This document shows positions 34,964-43,282 of a stretch of DNA of 64,000 bases, one piece after another. Position 1 is the first letter of the stretch. The number at the start of each line of letters is the position of its first letter. Location of the stretch: assembly GCA_964589625.1 (NCBI GenBank), contig CAZPSH010000008.1, forward strand, positions 65,003 through 129,002. The letters are read 5' to 3'. The stretch comes from JBFLVU01 sp964589625. GTDB lineage: Bacteria > Acidobacteriota > UBA4820 > DSQY01. Made by a program: the position numbers and the translations under genes. The notes under the pieces are model-generated. The model ran no database searches. It was not told the DNA's origin and saw nothing but the letters and a program-made list of their open reading frames with translations.

Positions 34964-35760
34964 AGGAGGTCTCGGCGCCGGAAGCTCAGGGCGGAGGCCG
35001 ACAGGAGGATCACCACGAAGAGGAGCGTGTAGAGGGTGGCCCTGGGGGTGAAGCCGGGGGCCACCGGTATGTCGTGGGCGACGAGGTCGGTGATGCTGAG
35101 CATGTTCAGGTCCGGAAGCACGTGGTAGAGGAGGACGACGACCTTCCGGCCGAAGACCGACTCCATCTGGGGCAGGAGGACCTCGGGGAGGGCCGTGCTC
35201 GTGTGGCCGATCACGTAGAAGGCCGCGGTGCACAGCGCGCTGACCACGGGCGAAGCCACGGAGGAGAAGAAGATCGCCACAGCCGTGAGCACCATCAGCT
35301 CGAGGGCCGTGAAGTAAGCGGCCGCGAAGATCCTCGGCGTGAACCCCCCCACGAGGACGAGGACGAGGGACAGGACCGCCACCATGGCGGCGAGGTTCAC
35401 GAGGAGAACGAGGAGAAGGCCGACGTAGCGTCCGAGGATGAAGCGGCCCCGGTCCACCGGTTTGGAGAGGATGTTGTAGATGGTCTTCTTCTCGATCTCC
35501 TGGTAGACGAGGCCGATCCCCACGAAGATGGCGGTGAGCGCCGTGAAATAGGAGATGGTGGCCAGCCCGACGTCCAGGACGACCTTGCGCAGGATGCCCA
35601 CCGCCAGGAATCCGAGCACGTACGAGAAACCGAGCAGCCCCACCGCGAAGGCCAGCAGGATGTAAAAGACGCGGCTCCGGACGGACTCCCGGAAGGTGTT
35701 CCGGGCAATGGCCCAGACTTGGGCGCGGAAGAGGCGCGCCGATTCGCGGGTCGGGATCAT
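34960..35760 (-). CDS. ABC-2 type transporter permease
   Basis: 266 residues with six hydrophobic segments, beginning with the cytoplasmic WAIARNTFRESVRSRVFYIL motif typical of ABC-2/NosY-like permeases and containing YQEIEKKTIYNILSKPVDRG between helices 2 and 3. It pairs with the ATPase at 35757-36683 (ATGA overlap). The exported substrate cannot be told; relatives export drugs, lipids or membrane components. Confidence 0.85.
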   Translation of the reverse strand: MIPTRESARLFRAQVWAIARNTFRESVRSRVFYILLAFAVGLLGFSYVLGFLAVGILRKVVLDVGLATISYFTALTAIFVGIGLVYQEIEKKTIYNILSKPVDRGRFILGRYVGLLLVLLVNLAAMVAVLSLVLVLVGGFTPRIFAAAYFTALELMVLTAVAIFFSSVASPVVSALCTAAFYVIGHTSTALPEVLLPQMESVFGRKVVVLLYHVLPDLNMLSITDLVAHDIPVAPGFTPRATLYTLLFVVILLSASALSFRRRDLL

Positions 35761-36683
35761 GGCGTGCCCCCCGGAGGCATCTGGGCCAGGAACAGGTCTT
35801 CGAGGGAAACCTTCTGGGGGGTCACCGACCGGATCCGGGCGCCCGCCCCGCGCGCTTCGTCCAGAAGCGTCTGGAGGGCCTCCTCGCGGGAGACTCTCAG
35901 CAGGAGCTGGGAGCCCATTCGGGCCAGGACCTCCGTCTCGGGCGGGGGCGCGAAGGCCGAGGGGGCGAGAAGCGTCACGTCCCAAAACCGGACCTCCGAG
36001 CCCAGTAGATTGTCCAGCGATCCCTCCCGGACCACCCGGCCCCCCATGAGGATGGCCACCGCGTCGCAGATGGCCTCGGCGTCGGCGAGGATGTGGGACG
36101 AGAAGAAAACCGTCTTCCCCTGACGCCTGAGGTCCAGGATGAGGTCGCGGATCTCCCGCCGGCCGAGGGGGTCCAGCCCGCTCATGGGTTCGTCGAGGAT
36201 CACGAGTTCGGGATCGTTGACCAGCGCCTGGGCCAGACCGATGCGCTGCAACATCCCCTTGCTGTACTTCCTCAGTTGGAGTCCGCCCTTTCCCTCGAGC
36301 CCGACGGCCCGGAGCAGGCGCGCGCCCCTCTCTCCGACCTCCCGCGCGGGGAGCCCGAAGAGCCGCCCCATGAAGTCCAGAAGCTCCGAGCCCGTAAGGT
36401 AGTCGTAAAAGTACGGCGCCTCGGGGAGGAATCCGATGCGGCCCCTCGCGGCGGGATCCCCCAGGGGTTGGCCGAGGAGCCGTACGTCTCCCGAATCGGC
36501 GAAGAGCAAGCCCATGAGAATCTTGAGGGTGGTCGTCTTTCCCGCGCCGTTGGGGCCGAGAAACCCGTAGATTCCACCGCGGGGGACCTCCAGCGTGACC
36601 CCCCTCAGCACGGGATGCCTCCCCACGGAGAGATGGCCCTTGAAGGACTTGGTCAGGTCCCTGATGGCAACGGCCGGAACCAT
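35757..36683 (-). CDS. ABC transporter ATP-binding protein
   Basis: 308 residues: Walker A GPNGAGKTTT, signature RKYSKGMLQRIGLAQAL, Walker B LVILDEPMSGLDPLG and switch His in FFSSHILADAE. The C-terminal 80 residues are the regulatory extension common in ABC-2 exporters of the CcmA/DrrA type. It starts the minus-strand operon that runs ABC ATPase, permease, TPR, pilD, kinase, selenoprotein; no clear promoter was seen in the 140-base divergent gap. Confidence 0.92.
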   Translation of the reverse strand: MVPAVAIRDLTKSFKGHLSVGRHPVLRGVTLEVPRGGIYGFLGPNGAGKTTTLKILMGLLFADSGDVRLLGQPLGDPAARGRIGFLPEAPYFYDYLTGSELLDFMGRLFGLPAREVGERGARLLRAVGLEGKGGLQLRKYSKGMLQRIGLAQALVNDPELVILDEPMSGLDPLGRREIRDLILDLRRQGKTVFFSSHILADAEAICDAVAILMGGRVVREGSLDNLLGSEVRFWDVTLLAPSAFAPPPETEVLARMGSQLLLRVSREEALQTLLDEARGAGARIRSVTPQKVSLEDLFLAQMPPGGTP

Positions 36684-36743
36684 CGGCTCTCCTATGGTGG
36701 AAACCCAGGATAGCCCAGGGGCCTTTCCGGGGGCAACCCCGCG

Positions 36744-36772
36744 TTGGGGCCCACGGCCGAAGCGTCTATAAT
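36744..36772 (+). promoter_or_regulatory. Sigma-70-type promoter of ltaE
   Basis: TTGGGG, 17 bases, TATAAT. The -10 is a consensus match; the -35 is weak. The expected start is about 45 bases before ATG 36824. Confidence 0.55.
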
Positions 36773-36823
36773 GAGGTCCCCGCGCGGCGCCAAGGCCGCG
36801 GCGGACCCCGGGGGAGGATCGGA

Positions 36824-37855
36824 ATGTCTGTTCGCTGGGTGGATTTGAGGTCGGACACGGTGACGCTTCCCACGCCCGCCATGCGCCGGGCCATGGCGGA
36901 GGCGGAGGTGGGCGACGACGTGTACGGGGAGGACCCCACGGTCAACCGGCTCCAGGAAGAGGGCGCGAAGGCCGTGGGCAAGGAGGCCGCCCTCTTTTTC
37001 CCCTCGGGCACCATGGCCAACCAGGCCGCCGTCAAGGTGCACACCCAGCCCGGCCAGGAGGTCATCTGCGAGGCCTCGTGCCACATCTACAACGTGGAGA
37101 TGGCCATGATGGCGGCCTTCTCGGGGGTCCTCGCCCGACCCGTTCCGGGCGCCGGAGGCCACCTGGATCCTCGGGACGTGGAGGCCGCCGTCCGGCCCAG
37201 GAGCTATTACCTCGCCCAAACGGGGCTGGTGGCCGCCGAGAACACGGCCAACCTGGCGGGCGGGACCGTCTGCACGCCCGAGCGCGCCGCCGCCATCGGG
37301 GAGGCGGCCCGGCGCCACGGCCTGCCGACCCACCTGGACGGGGCGCGCATCTTCAACGCCGCGGTGGCCCTCGGGGTGCCGGCGGCCGATCTGGCGGCCC
37401 CCTTCGACTCGGTCATGTTCTGCGTCTCCAAGGGGCTCTGCGCTCCGGTGGGTTCCCTCCTGTGCGGGAGCGCCGAGTTTGTGGAGCGCGCACGGCGCGT
37501 ACGGAAGATGATGGGCGGGGGCATGCGGCAGGCGGGCATCCTCGCCGCGGCGGGGCGGATCGCCCTTGAAACCATGACCCGGCGCCTCGCCGAGGACCAC
37601 CGGCGGGCGAAGGTCCTGGCCCAGCGCCTACTGGAGACGGGCCGCTTCGAGGTGGACCTTTCCTCGGTGGAGACCAACATCGTCGTGACCTCCGTACGGC
37701 CGCCCCTCACGGCGCCTCGCGTGGGCGAGGTGCTCAAGGAGCGGGGGGTCCTCTGCCACGTCCTGAACGAGCGGTCCATCCGCTTCGTGACCCACAACGA
37801 CCTCGACGACGAGGGGCTCGCGCGCGCCCTCGAGGCCCTGGGCGGACCCTTTTAG
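36824..37855 (+). CDS. ltaE: Low-specificity L-threonine aldolase
   Basis: 343 residues of PLP fold-type I. VDLRSDTVTLPTPAMRRAM, GDDVYGEDPTVNRLQ, FFPSGTMANQAA and THLDGARIFNAA (PLP ring contact) are family motifs, and the PLP Lys is in FCVSKGLCAPVGS. It splits threonine or allo-threonine to glycine and acetaldehyde. ATG follows GGGGGAGG. A single-gene unit between the ABC ATPase (divergent) and the pilus ATPase (convergent). Confidence 0.93.
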   Translation: MSVRWVDLRSDTVTLPTPAMRRAMAEAEVGDDVYGEDPTVNRLQEEGAKAVGKEAALFFPSGTMANQAAVKVHTQPGQEVICEASCHIYNVEMAMMAAFSGVLARPVPGAGGHLDPRDVEAAVRPRSYYLAQTGLVAAENTANLAGGTVCTPERAAAIGEAARRHGLPTHLDGARIFNAAVALGVPAADLAAPFDSVMFCVSKGLCAPVGSLLCGSAEFVERARRVRKMMGGGMRQAGILAAAGRIALETMTRRLAEDHRRAKVLAQRLLETGRFEVDLSSVETNIVVTSVRPPLTAPRVGEVLKERGVLCHVLNERSIRFVTHNDLDDEGLARALEALGGPF

Positions 37856-37926
37856 GCCGGAGACGGCAAAGGGGGCAGGCCGGGAATCCGCGGGCGGTTC
37901 GTGGGCTCGGCTGGTTTCTGATCGCC

Positions 37927-37944
37927 CCCCGCGATTCAGCGGGG
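37927..37944. terminator. Weak hairpin between ltaE and the pilus ATPase
   Basis: CCCCGC and GCGGGG pair around GATTCA between convergent genes. There is no T-run on either side, so terminator function is uncertain. Confidence 0.35.
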
Positions 37945-37960
37945 CCTTCCCGTCGGCCTG

Positions 37961-39040
37961 CTAACCTTCGAGCATGAGGGCGCGCTCGAGTTCGGCGGGG
38001 TTGCTGAAGGAGGCCTTGGCCACATCCATGTCGATCTTCCCGGTTTTCACGAGTTCAAGAATGTTCTGATCGAAGGACTGCATTCCGTAAACGTCGCGGC
38101 CCTTGTCCATGTGGCCCGGTATCTCGGCGAGTTTCTCCGGGTCCCGGATGCACTCCTGGATGGTGCGGGTGACCCGCAGGACCTCCACCGCCGGGATTCT
38201 CCCCAGAACCGCTTTTTGGGGCAGAAGCCTCAGGCAGATCACGGCCATGAGGGCGTCCGAGAGGCGCTTCCTCACGGAGGCTTCCTGGTCCGGGGGGAAG
38301 AAGCCGATCATCCGGTTGATGGTCTTGACCGCGTCCGTCGTGTGGAGCGAGGCGAGGACCAGGTGGCCGGTCTCCGCGGCCTTGAGGGCCGTGTCGGCGG
38401 TTTCTCCGTCGCGCATCTCGCCGATGAGGATCACGTCCGGGTCCTGCCTCAGGACTGCCTGGAGGGCCTTGGCATAGGAGGGGGTGTCGCTCCCGAGCTC
38501 CCTCTGGGAGATGACCGAGAGTTTGTGGCGAAAGAGGAACTCGATGGGGTCCTCGATGGTGACGACGTGGGCCCGTCGCGTCTGGTTGATGTACTCCAGC
38601 ATGGCGGCGAGGGTGGTGGACTTGCCGTTTCCCGTGGCGCCGGAGACCAGGACCAGCCCGCGGCGCAGGTTGGCTACCTGTTCGAGGACGGGGGGGAGGT
38701 TGAGTTCGGCGAAGGAGAGGATGGAGGCGGGGATGACCCTCAGGACGACGGAGAGGGTCCCGCGCTGGCGGAAGATATTGACCCGGAACCGGCCCTGGCC
38801 CTCGAGGCCGTAGGAGACATCGAGCTCCGAGATGTTTCCGATTTTGTCCCCAAAGAAGGTGTGGGAGAGGATCTCCCGCGCCACCGCCTCGGTCTCCTCG
38901 GGCTCCAGGGGATGGTACTTCACCTCCAATAGCTCCCCGTTGACCCGCAGGAGCGGGGGGTAGCCGACCTGGAGGTGAATGTCCGAGGCGTTCTTCTGGA
39001 TGGCGCTGACGAGGAGCTTGTGAAAGATCGTCACGTCCAT
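37961..39040 (-). CDS. Type IV pilus retraction ATPase, PilT/PilU family
   Basis: 359 residues. N-terminal ASDIHLQVGYPPLLRVNGEL is the PilT signature; Walker A is SGATGNGKSTT, then the Asp box TIEDPIEFLF, Walker B VILIGEMRDGETA and the His box LASLHTTDA. The AIRNLIRE motif of canonical PilT is not seen; instead TRTIQECIRD and MQSFDQNILELVKTGKI resemble the end of PilU. It powers pilus retraction for twitching or DNA uptake. ATG 39040 is preceded by GGGAGA. Monocistronic. Confidence 0.88.
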   Translation of the reverse strand: MDVTIFHKLLVSAIQKNASDIHLQVGYPPLLRVNGELLEVKYHPLEPEETEAVAREILSHTFFGDKIGNISELDVSYGLEGQGRFRVNIFRQRGTLSVVLRVIPASILSFAELNLPPVLEQVANLRRGLVLVSGATGNGKSTTLAAMLEYINQTRRAHVVTIEDPIEFLFRHKLSVISQRELGSDTPSYAKALQAVLRQDPDVILIGEMRDGETADTALKAAETGHLVLASLHTTDAVKTINRMIGFFPPDQEASVRKRLSDALMAVICLRLLPQKAVLGRIPAVEVLRVTRTIQECIRDPEKLAEIPGHMDKGRDVYGMQSFDQNILELVKTGKIDMDVAKASFSNPAELERALMLEG

Positions 39041-39101
39041 CGGGGGTCTCCCTCCCCACAAGATAGCACCCCGAAGGCCCATCAGCAAAGCCCCGTCCGC
39101 T

Positions 39102-39131
39102 TTGCGCCACTGGACCGCCGTGTGGTATAAA
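39102..39131 (+). promoter_or_regulatory. Sigma-70-type promoter of the glycan operon
   Basis: TTGCGC, 18 bases, TATAAA, with the predicted start about 20 bases before ATG 39157. It precedes the DegT aminotransferase and NusG-like genes. Confidence 0.5.
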
Positions 39132-39156
39132 ACCGTTCGCATGGAGGGTGCCCGAC

Positions 39157-40320
39157 ATGAGCGTTCCCGTCCTCGACCTCACCCGGCAGTACCGCCGCAT
39201 CGAGACCGAGATCCAGCAGGCCGTCGCGGAGGTGTTCACCTCCCAGCACTTCATCTTGGGGAAGCACGGCAAGGCCCTCGAGCAGGAGGCCGCCCTTCAC
39301 CTCGGAGCGGGCCATGCGGTGGGTGTCGCCTCGGGAACCGACGCGCTCCTTTTGGGCCTGCGGGTCCTCGGCCTGCACCCGGGGGAGGGCGTGATCACGA
39401 CCCCCTTTACCTTCTTCGCCACCGCCGGGGCCATCCACAACGCCGGCGGCAGGCCCTTCTTCGTGGACGTGGATCCGGAGACCTTCAACCTGTCTCCACG
39501 GGCCCTCCGGCGGTTCCTTGATGCGGAGTGCGTTCGGGGCGAAGGGGGACGGCCGGTGCACAGGTCCACCGGGACGACGATTCGCGTCCTCCTCCCCGTG
39601 CACCTGTACGGGCTCTGCTGTGACATGGACGCCCTCAACTCCCTGGCCAGGGAGTGGGGGCTCCTCGTCCTGGAGGATGCCTGCCAAGCCTACGGTTCCA
39701 CGTACAAAGGCCGCCGTGCGGGTGTCCTGGGCGATATGGCCGGATTCTCCTTCTTCCCCACCAAGAACCTGGGCGGGGCCGGCGACGGCGGCCTCGTGAC
39801 GACCGGAGACCCCGCCCTGGCGGACGCCTTGCGCATGTGGCGGGTCCACGGGAGCCGTGAACGCTACGTTCACGAGACCATCGGGTACAACTCCCGGCTG
39901 GACGAGGTCCAGGCGGCGGTCCTGCGAGTCAAGCTCCGCCACGTGGAGGATTGGAACGGGGAGCGCGTCCGTGTGGCGGAGCGATACGGGCGGGCTCTCC
40001 AAGGCATCCCCGGTGTGAAGGCGCCTTCCGTCCCCGAAGGGTACGCCCACATCTTCCACCAGTACGTGATCCGGACGGCCGAGCGCGACGCGCTCAAGGC
40101 CTTTCTGGACGGGAAGGGGATCGGGTCCATGGTTTACTACCCCATTCCCCTCCACCTGCAGTCGTGCTTCCGATTCCTCGGATACAAGGAGGGTGACTTC
40201 CCCGAATCCGAGAGGGCCGCGGCGGAAGTCCTCGCCCTCCCGGTTTTCGCGGAGTTGAGCGAGGAGGAGGTCATGGAGGTGGCGCAGGCCATTCGGGACT
40301 TCCACGCCGGTCGCCGATAG
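39157..40320 (+). CDS. DegT/DnrJ/EryC1/StrS sugar aminotransferase
   Basis: 387 residues. LGAGHAVGVASGTDALLLGL, TTPFTFFATAGAI, VLLPVHLYGLCCDMDAL and LLVLEDACQAYGSTYKGR are family motifs; the PLP Lys is in FSFFPTKNLGGAGDGG. Such enzymes add an amino group to a nucleotide-linked keto-sugar for surface glycans. ATG 39157 has GGAGGG eight bases upstream, better than GTG 39148. First gene of the glycan region; the NusG-like gene begins on the next base after its stop. Confidence 0.92.
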   Translation: MSVPVLDLTRQYRRIETEIQQAVAEVFTSQHFILGKHGKALEQEAALHLGAGHAVGVASGTDALLLGLRVLGLHPGEGVITTPFTFFATAGAIHNAGGRPFFVDVDPETFNLSPRALRRFLDAECVRGEGGRPVHRSTGTTIRVLLPVHLYGLCCDMDALNSLAREWGLLVLEDACQAYGSTYKGRRAGVLGDMAGFSFFPTKNLGGAGDGGLVTTGDPALADALRMWRVHGSRERYVHETIGYNSRLDEVQAAVLRVKLRHVEDWNGERVRVAERYGRALQGIPGVKAPSVPEGYAHIFHQYVIRTAERDALKAFLDGKGIGSMVYYPIPLHLQSCFRFLGYKEGDFPESERAAAEVLALPVFAELSEEEVMEVAQAIRDFHAGRR

Positions 40321-40824
40321 ATGCTCGTGGACCTGAGGAGCGCGCGAAGGGTCTGGGCGGTCCTGGCCGTAAAACCTCGGAAGGAGGAGGTGGCCTCGGC
40401 CTTCTTCGCCCGGGAGGGGTATTCGATCTACGCTCCCAAGTTTCGGGGTCCGGGTTCGAAGGACGCCCTCCGGCCCCTTTTTCCGGGGTACCTCTTCGCG
40501 TGGCTCTCGCCGACGGTGGATCTCCCCCAGGTGAGGTACTTCCCCGGGGTCCTTCGCCCGTTGCTCTTCGGAGACCTGCTGGCGGGGGTGGAGGAGGAAT
40601 TGGTGGCCCACTGGCGCACGCGCGAGGCGGGGAGGGGATACCTGACGCCCGAACCGCTCCCCGCGTTCATGGTCGGCCAGCGCGTCCGCTTCAAGGAGGG
40701 GGTCTTCGCGGGGCTCGAAGGCGTGGTCCTCGAGAACTTCGCCTCCCGAGAGAGGGTCAGGGTTCTTCTCGACTACCTGGAACATTCCCTGCCCCTCGAA
40801 GTGGACCGCGAGATTCTCTTGTAG
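40321..40824 (+). CDS. NusG/RfaH-like transcription antiterminator
   Basis: 167 residues: an NGN domain (RVWAVLAVKPRKEEVASAFF, YAPKF, PLFPGYLFAWL) and a KOW domain near the C-terminus (GQRVRFKEGVFAGLEGVVLE). It is shorter and more divergent than housekeeping NusG. RfaH, LoaP and UpxY paralogues of this type sit next to long polysaccharide operons and keep RNA polymerase elongating; the same role is likely here for the nucleotide-sugar genes that follow. ATG abuts the aminotransferase stop. Confidence 0.85.
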   Translation: MLVDLRSARRVWAVLAVKPRKEEVASAFFAREGYSIYAPKFRGPGSKDALRPLFPGYLFAWLSPTVDLPQVRYFPGVLRPLLFGDLLAGVEEELVAHWRTREAGRGYLTPEPLPAFMVGQRVRFKEGVFAGLEGVVLENFASRERVRVLLDYLEHSLPLEVDREILL

Positions 40825-40839
40825 TTTCATAACTGAAAC
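40824..40839. promoter_or_regulatory. AT-rich perfect inverted repeat downstream of the NusG-like gene
   Basis: GTTTCA-TAAC-TGAAAC, a 6-bp inverted repeat with 4-base spacer, followed by GTTTT. It may be a protein-binding site or a weak terminator-like hairpin. It lies in an AT-rich island (about 40822-40915) that contrasts sharply with the surrounding sequence. Confidence 0.4.
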
Positions 40840-40846
40840 GTTTTAA

Positions 40847-40858
40847 GGCGGAGCTTGC
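40847..40858 (+). promoter_or_regulatory. Possible ops-like element
   Basis: GGCGGAGCTTGC resembles the enterobacterial ops element (GGCGGTAGCGTGC) with one base missing, and lies between a NusG/RfaH paralogue and the genes it may control. The GGAG within it is also a possible, rather distant, ribosome-binding site for ATG 40868. Confidence 0.25.
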
Positions 40859-40867
40859 AGACAAAAA

Positions 40868-41932
40868 ATGGCAAATACTAGTAATTCTGTGATAACCGAT
40901 AAATTGTTTGTCGCCGTCTTGGCGGGAGGGTCCGGCACGCGTCTTTGGCCCCTGAGCACCCCCTCGCGACCCAAACCCTTCGTCTCCCTCGGTCCCCTCG
41001 GAAGCCTCTACTCCGCTACGGCCCGACGGGTCCGGCACCTCCGGCCCGCCGGGGCCGTTACGGTGGGGGCCCCGTCCCTCTCCCGATGGTGCCGCGCAAA
41101 GGGCCTGTCCTTTTTGGCCGAGGCGGCGCCCCGGAACACGGCGGCCGCCGTGGCGCTTGCGGGGGCCGAGGCCCTCCGCCGAATGGGGCCGGATGGACTC
41201 CTGCTCATTCTGCCGGCGGACCATCACATCGGGGACCCCAGCGGCTTTTCCCGGACCGTGGGCCGGCTCTCCCGCGTCTGCGCGGCCCACGGCGCCCTGG
41301 GAGTCATGGGCGTCCGGCCCACGGGCCCAGAGACGGCCTACGGGTACATCGAGGCGGGGGACCCGCTCGGAGAGGGCTTCCGCCTCCGGCGTTTCGTGGA
41401 GAAGCCGGACCGCGAGAAGGCCAAGACCCTTTTGGCGGGGGGGAACGCCTCCTGGAACTCGGGAATGTTCCTCCTCCCCTTGGGGCTCCTTCGGGAGGAG
41501 ATGGCGCGCTACTGTCCGGGCGTGTGGGAGGCCTCCGAGGCGTGGCTCGAGCGCGGGAATCCGGACCCCTATCTCGCCCTCCCCAACATCTCCGTGGACT
41601 ACGCGCTCATGGAAAAGAGCGCCTCGGTGGCCATGGTTCCCGCGGACTTCCCCTGGAGCGACGTGGGGACCTATCCCTCCCTCCACCGGATCCTCCCCCA
41701 CGATCCGCACCGCAATGCGGGCTGGGGCCCCCGGCGGATCGAAAACTGCTCGGACTGCCTGCTGGTGACCGACCGGCCCGCCCTCTTCAAGGATCTGAGG
41801 GGCATGGTCGTGATCCGCACCCGGGAGGGAAGCCTCGCGGTTCCGCTCGACGGGGCCGACGGGATCCGGTCCGGCGTGGAAGCCCTTCAGGAAGAGGTCC
41901 GCTCTCGCGAGTGGACGAGCATGCGGATGTAA
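40868..41932 (+). CDS. manC: Mannose-1-phosphate guanylyltransferase
   Basis: 354 residues. The nucleotide-binding start is VAVLAGGSGTRLWPLSTPSR with the pyrophosphorylase signature, then LILPADHHIGD, YGYIEAG, FVEKPDREKA and WNSGMFLLP. It makes GDP-mannose from mannose-1-phosphate and GTP. There is no C-terminal isomerase domain (short, ManC-only type). The first 14 codons are AT-rich and unlike the rest of the gene. Gene symbol by family. Confidence 0.88.
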   Translation: MANTSNSVITDKLFVAVLAGGSGTRLWPLSTPSRPKPFVSLGPLGSLYSATARRVRHLRPAGAVTVGAPSLSRWCRAKGLSFLAEAAPRNTAAAVALAGAEALRRMGPDGLLLILPADHHIGDPSGFSRTVGRLSRVCAAHGALGVMGVRPTGPETAYGYIEAGDPLGEGFRLRRFVEKPDREKAKTLLAGGNASWNSGMFLLPLGLLREEMARYCPGVWEASEAWLERGNPDPYLALPNISVDYALMEKSASVAMVPADFPWSDVGTYPSLHRILPHDPHRNAGWGPRRIENCSDCLLVTDRPALFKDLRGMVVIRTREGSLAVPLDGADGIRSGVEALQEEVRSREWTSMRM

Positions 41933-41995
41933 ACCCTTGACGAAGGCCCCGGCGGCGGACGCCCCCCTGAGCCTTCCCCTCGTCTGGAGTGTCCG

Positions 41996-42718
41996 ATGAA
42001 AGGTGTGATCCTCGCCGGAGGGACCGGCTCCCGTCTCTTTCCCCTCACGAAGGTCACCAACAAGCACCTGCTCCCGGTGGGGAAAAAGCCCATGATTTAC
42101 TACCCCATCGAAAAGCTCCTCCAAATCGGGATTCACCACATCCTCGTCGTGACGGGGACGGAGCACATGGGCGCCGTGGTCAACCTCCTGGGCTCGGGCA
42201 AGGACTTCGGTTGCGCCTTTACGTACAAGGTGCAGGACGAGGCCGGTGGCATCGCCCAGGCCCTCTCCCTGGCGGAAAACTTCTCCGGAGGAAGCCCCAT
42301 CACCGTGATCCTGGGAGACAACCTGTTCGAGGACGGCTTGTCCTCCCTCACGAAGCGGTTTCTGACCGACCAAAAGGGCGAAGGCGCGCGCATCGCCCTC
42401 AAGGAGGTGCCCGACCCTCACCGGTTCGGGGTGGCCACCCTCGAGGGCGACCGCGTGGTGAAGATCGTGGAGAAGCCCAAGGAGCCCGAAAGCCGGTGGG
42501 CGGTGACGGGCGTCTACGTCTACGACGCCCAGGTCTTCGACCTCATCCGCACGCTCAAGCCAAGCGCCCGGGGCGAGCTGGAGATCACCGACGTGAACAA
42601 TGCCTACATCCAGATGGGCCGGATGGGGTACGAATTCCTCGAGGGCTGGTGGACGGACGCGGGCACCTTCGAAAGCCTCGCCCACGCGGGTACTCTGGTG
42701 GCAGGAGGGACGCCATGA
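41996..42718 (+). CDS. rmlA: Glucose-1-phosphate thymidylyltransferase (short form)
   Basis: 240 residues, shorter than E. coli RmlA (about 290) and of the type without the C-terminal helical extension. MKGVILAGGTGSRLFPLTKV, NKHLLPVGKKPMIYYPIEKL, ILGDNLFEDGL and EITDVNNAYI are family motifs. It makes dTDP-glucose, first step to dTDP-rhamnose. ATGA overlap with rmlC. Confidence 0.9.
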   Translation: MKGVILAGGTGSRLFPLTKVTNKHLLPVGKKPMIYYPIEKLLQIGIHHILVVTGTEHMGAVVNLLGSGKDFGCAFTYKVQDEAGGIAQALSLAENFSGGSPITVILGDNLFEDGLSSLTKRFLTDQKGEGARIALKEVPDPHRFGVATLEGDRVVKIVEKPKEPESRWAVTGVYVYDAQVFDLIRTLKPSARGELEITDVNNAYIQMGRMGYEFLEGWWTDAGTFESLAHAGTLVAGGTP

Positions 42719-43173
42719 TTCACGACGTGAAGGTCAAGAAGCTGAGGGTCATCCCAGATGACCGGGGCCGCCTCATGGAGATGCTCCGGAGCGACGACGA
42801 GTGCTTCGAGCACTTCGGGCAGATGTACCTTTCCACGACCTACCCCGGGGTGGTCAAAGCGTGGCACTACCACAAGCTTCAGAAGGACAATTTCGTGTGC
42901 GTCAAGGGGACCGTGAAGCTCGTCCTCTGCGATACGCGGGAAGGCTCGCCCACGAAGGGGGCCATCGACGAGTTCGTGATCGGCGATCACAATCCGATCC
43001 TCGTGCAAGTCCCCATCGGCGTGTACCACGGTTGGAAGTGTCTCGGCACGAAAGAGGCGTACGTCGTGAACGCCCCCACGAAAACCTACGATTACGAGAA
43101 CCCCGACGAGTACCGGCTGGAGGCGCACGACAACGGCGTGATCCCCTACGACTGGACGACCCGGGACCGGTGA
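42715..43173 (+). CDS. rmlC: dTDP-4-dehydrorhamnose 3,5-epimerase-like protein
   Basis: 152 residues of cupin fold. DDRGRLMEML, YPGVVKAWHYHKLQKDNFVC (the catalytic His region), KGTVKLVLCDTREGSP and VPIGVYHGWKCLG match the RmlC family, though it is shorter than classical RmlC (about 180). It would epimerise dTDP-4-keto-6-deoxyglucose. The gene order rmlA-C-D-B around it supports the assignment. Confidence 0.88.
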   Translation: MIHDVKVKKLRVIPDDRGRLMEMLRSDDECFEHFGQMYLSTTYPGVVKAWHYHKLQKDNFVCVKGTVKLVLCDTREGSPTKGAIDEFVIGDHNPILVQVPIGVYHGWKCLGTKEAYVVNAPTKTYDYENPDEYRLEAHDNGVIPYDWTTRDR

Positions 43174-43282
43174 CCGGATCGAGGGCGCGGAAAGATGAAA
43201 GGATGAGGACCACCGCGCCCCCGGGCCCTTCCGGCCCGTCTCGCGCGGCCCTCCCGGTCCACCGCGAACGGAGGATCGGCGG

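Noticed and set aside
40757..42685. Minus-strand frame of 642 codons opposite manC and rmlA
   Set aside because: Antisense shadow without a ribosome-binding site or family motif; both opposite genes are certain.
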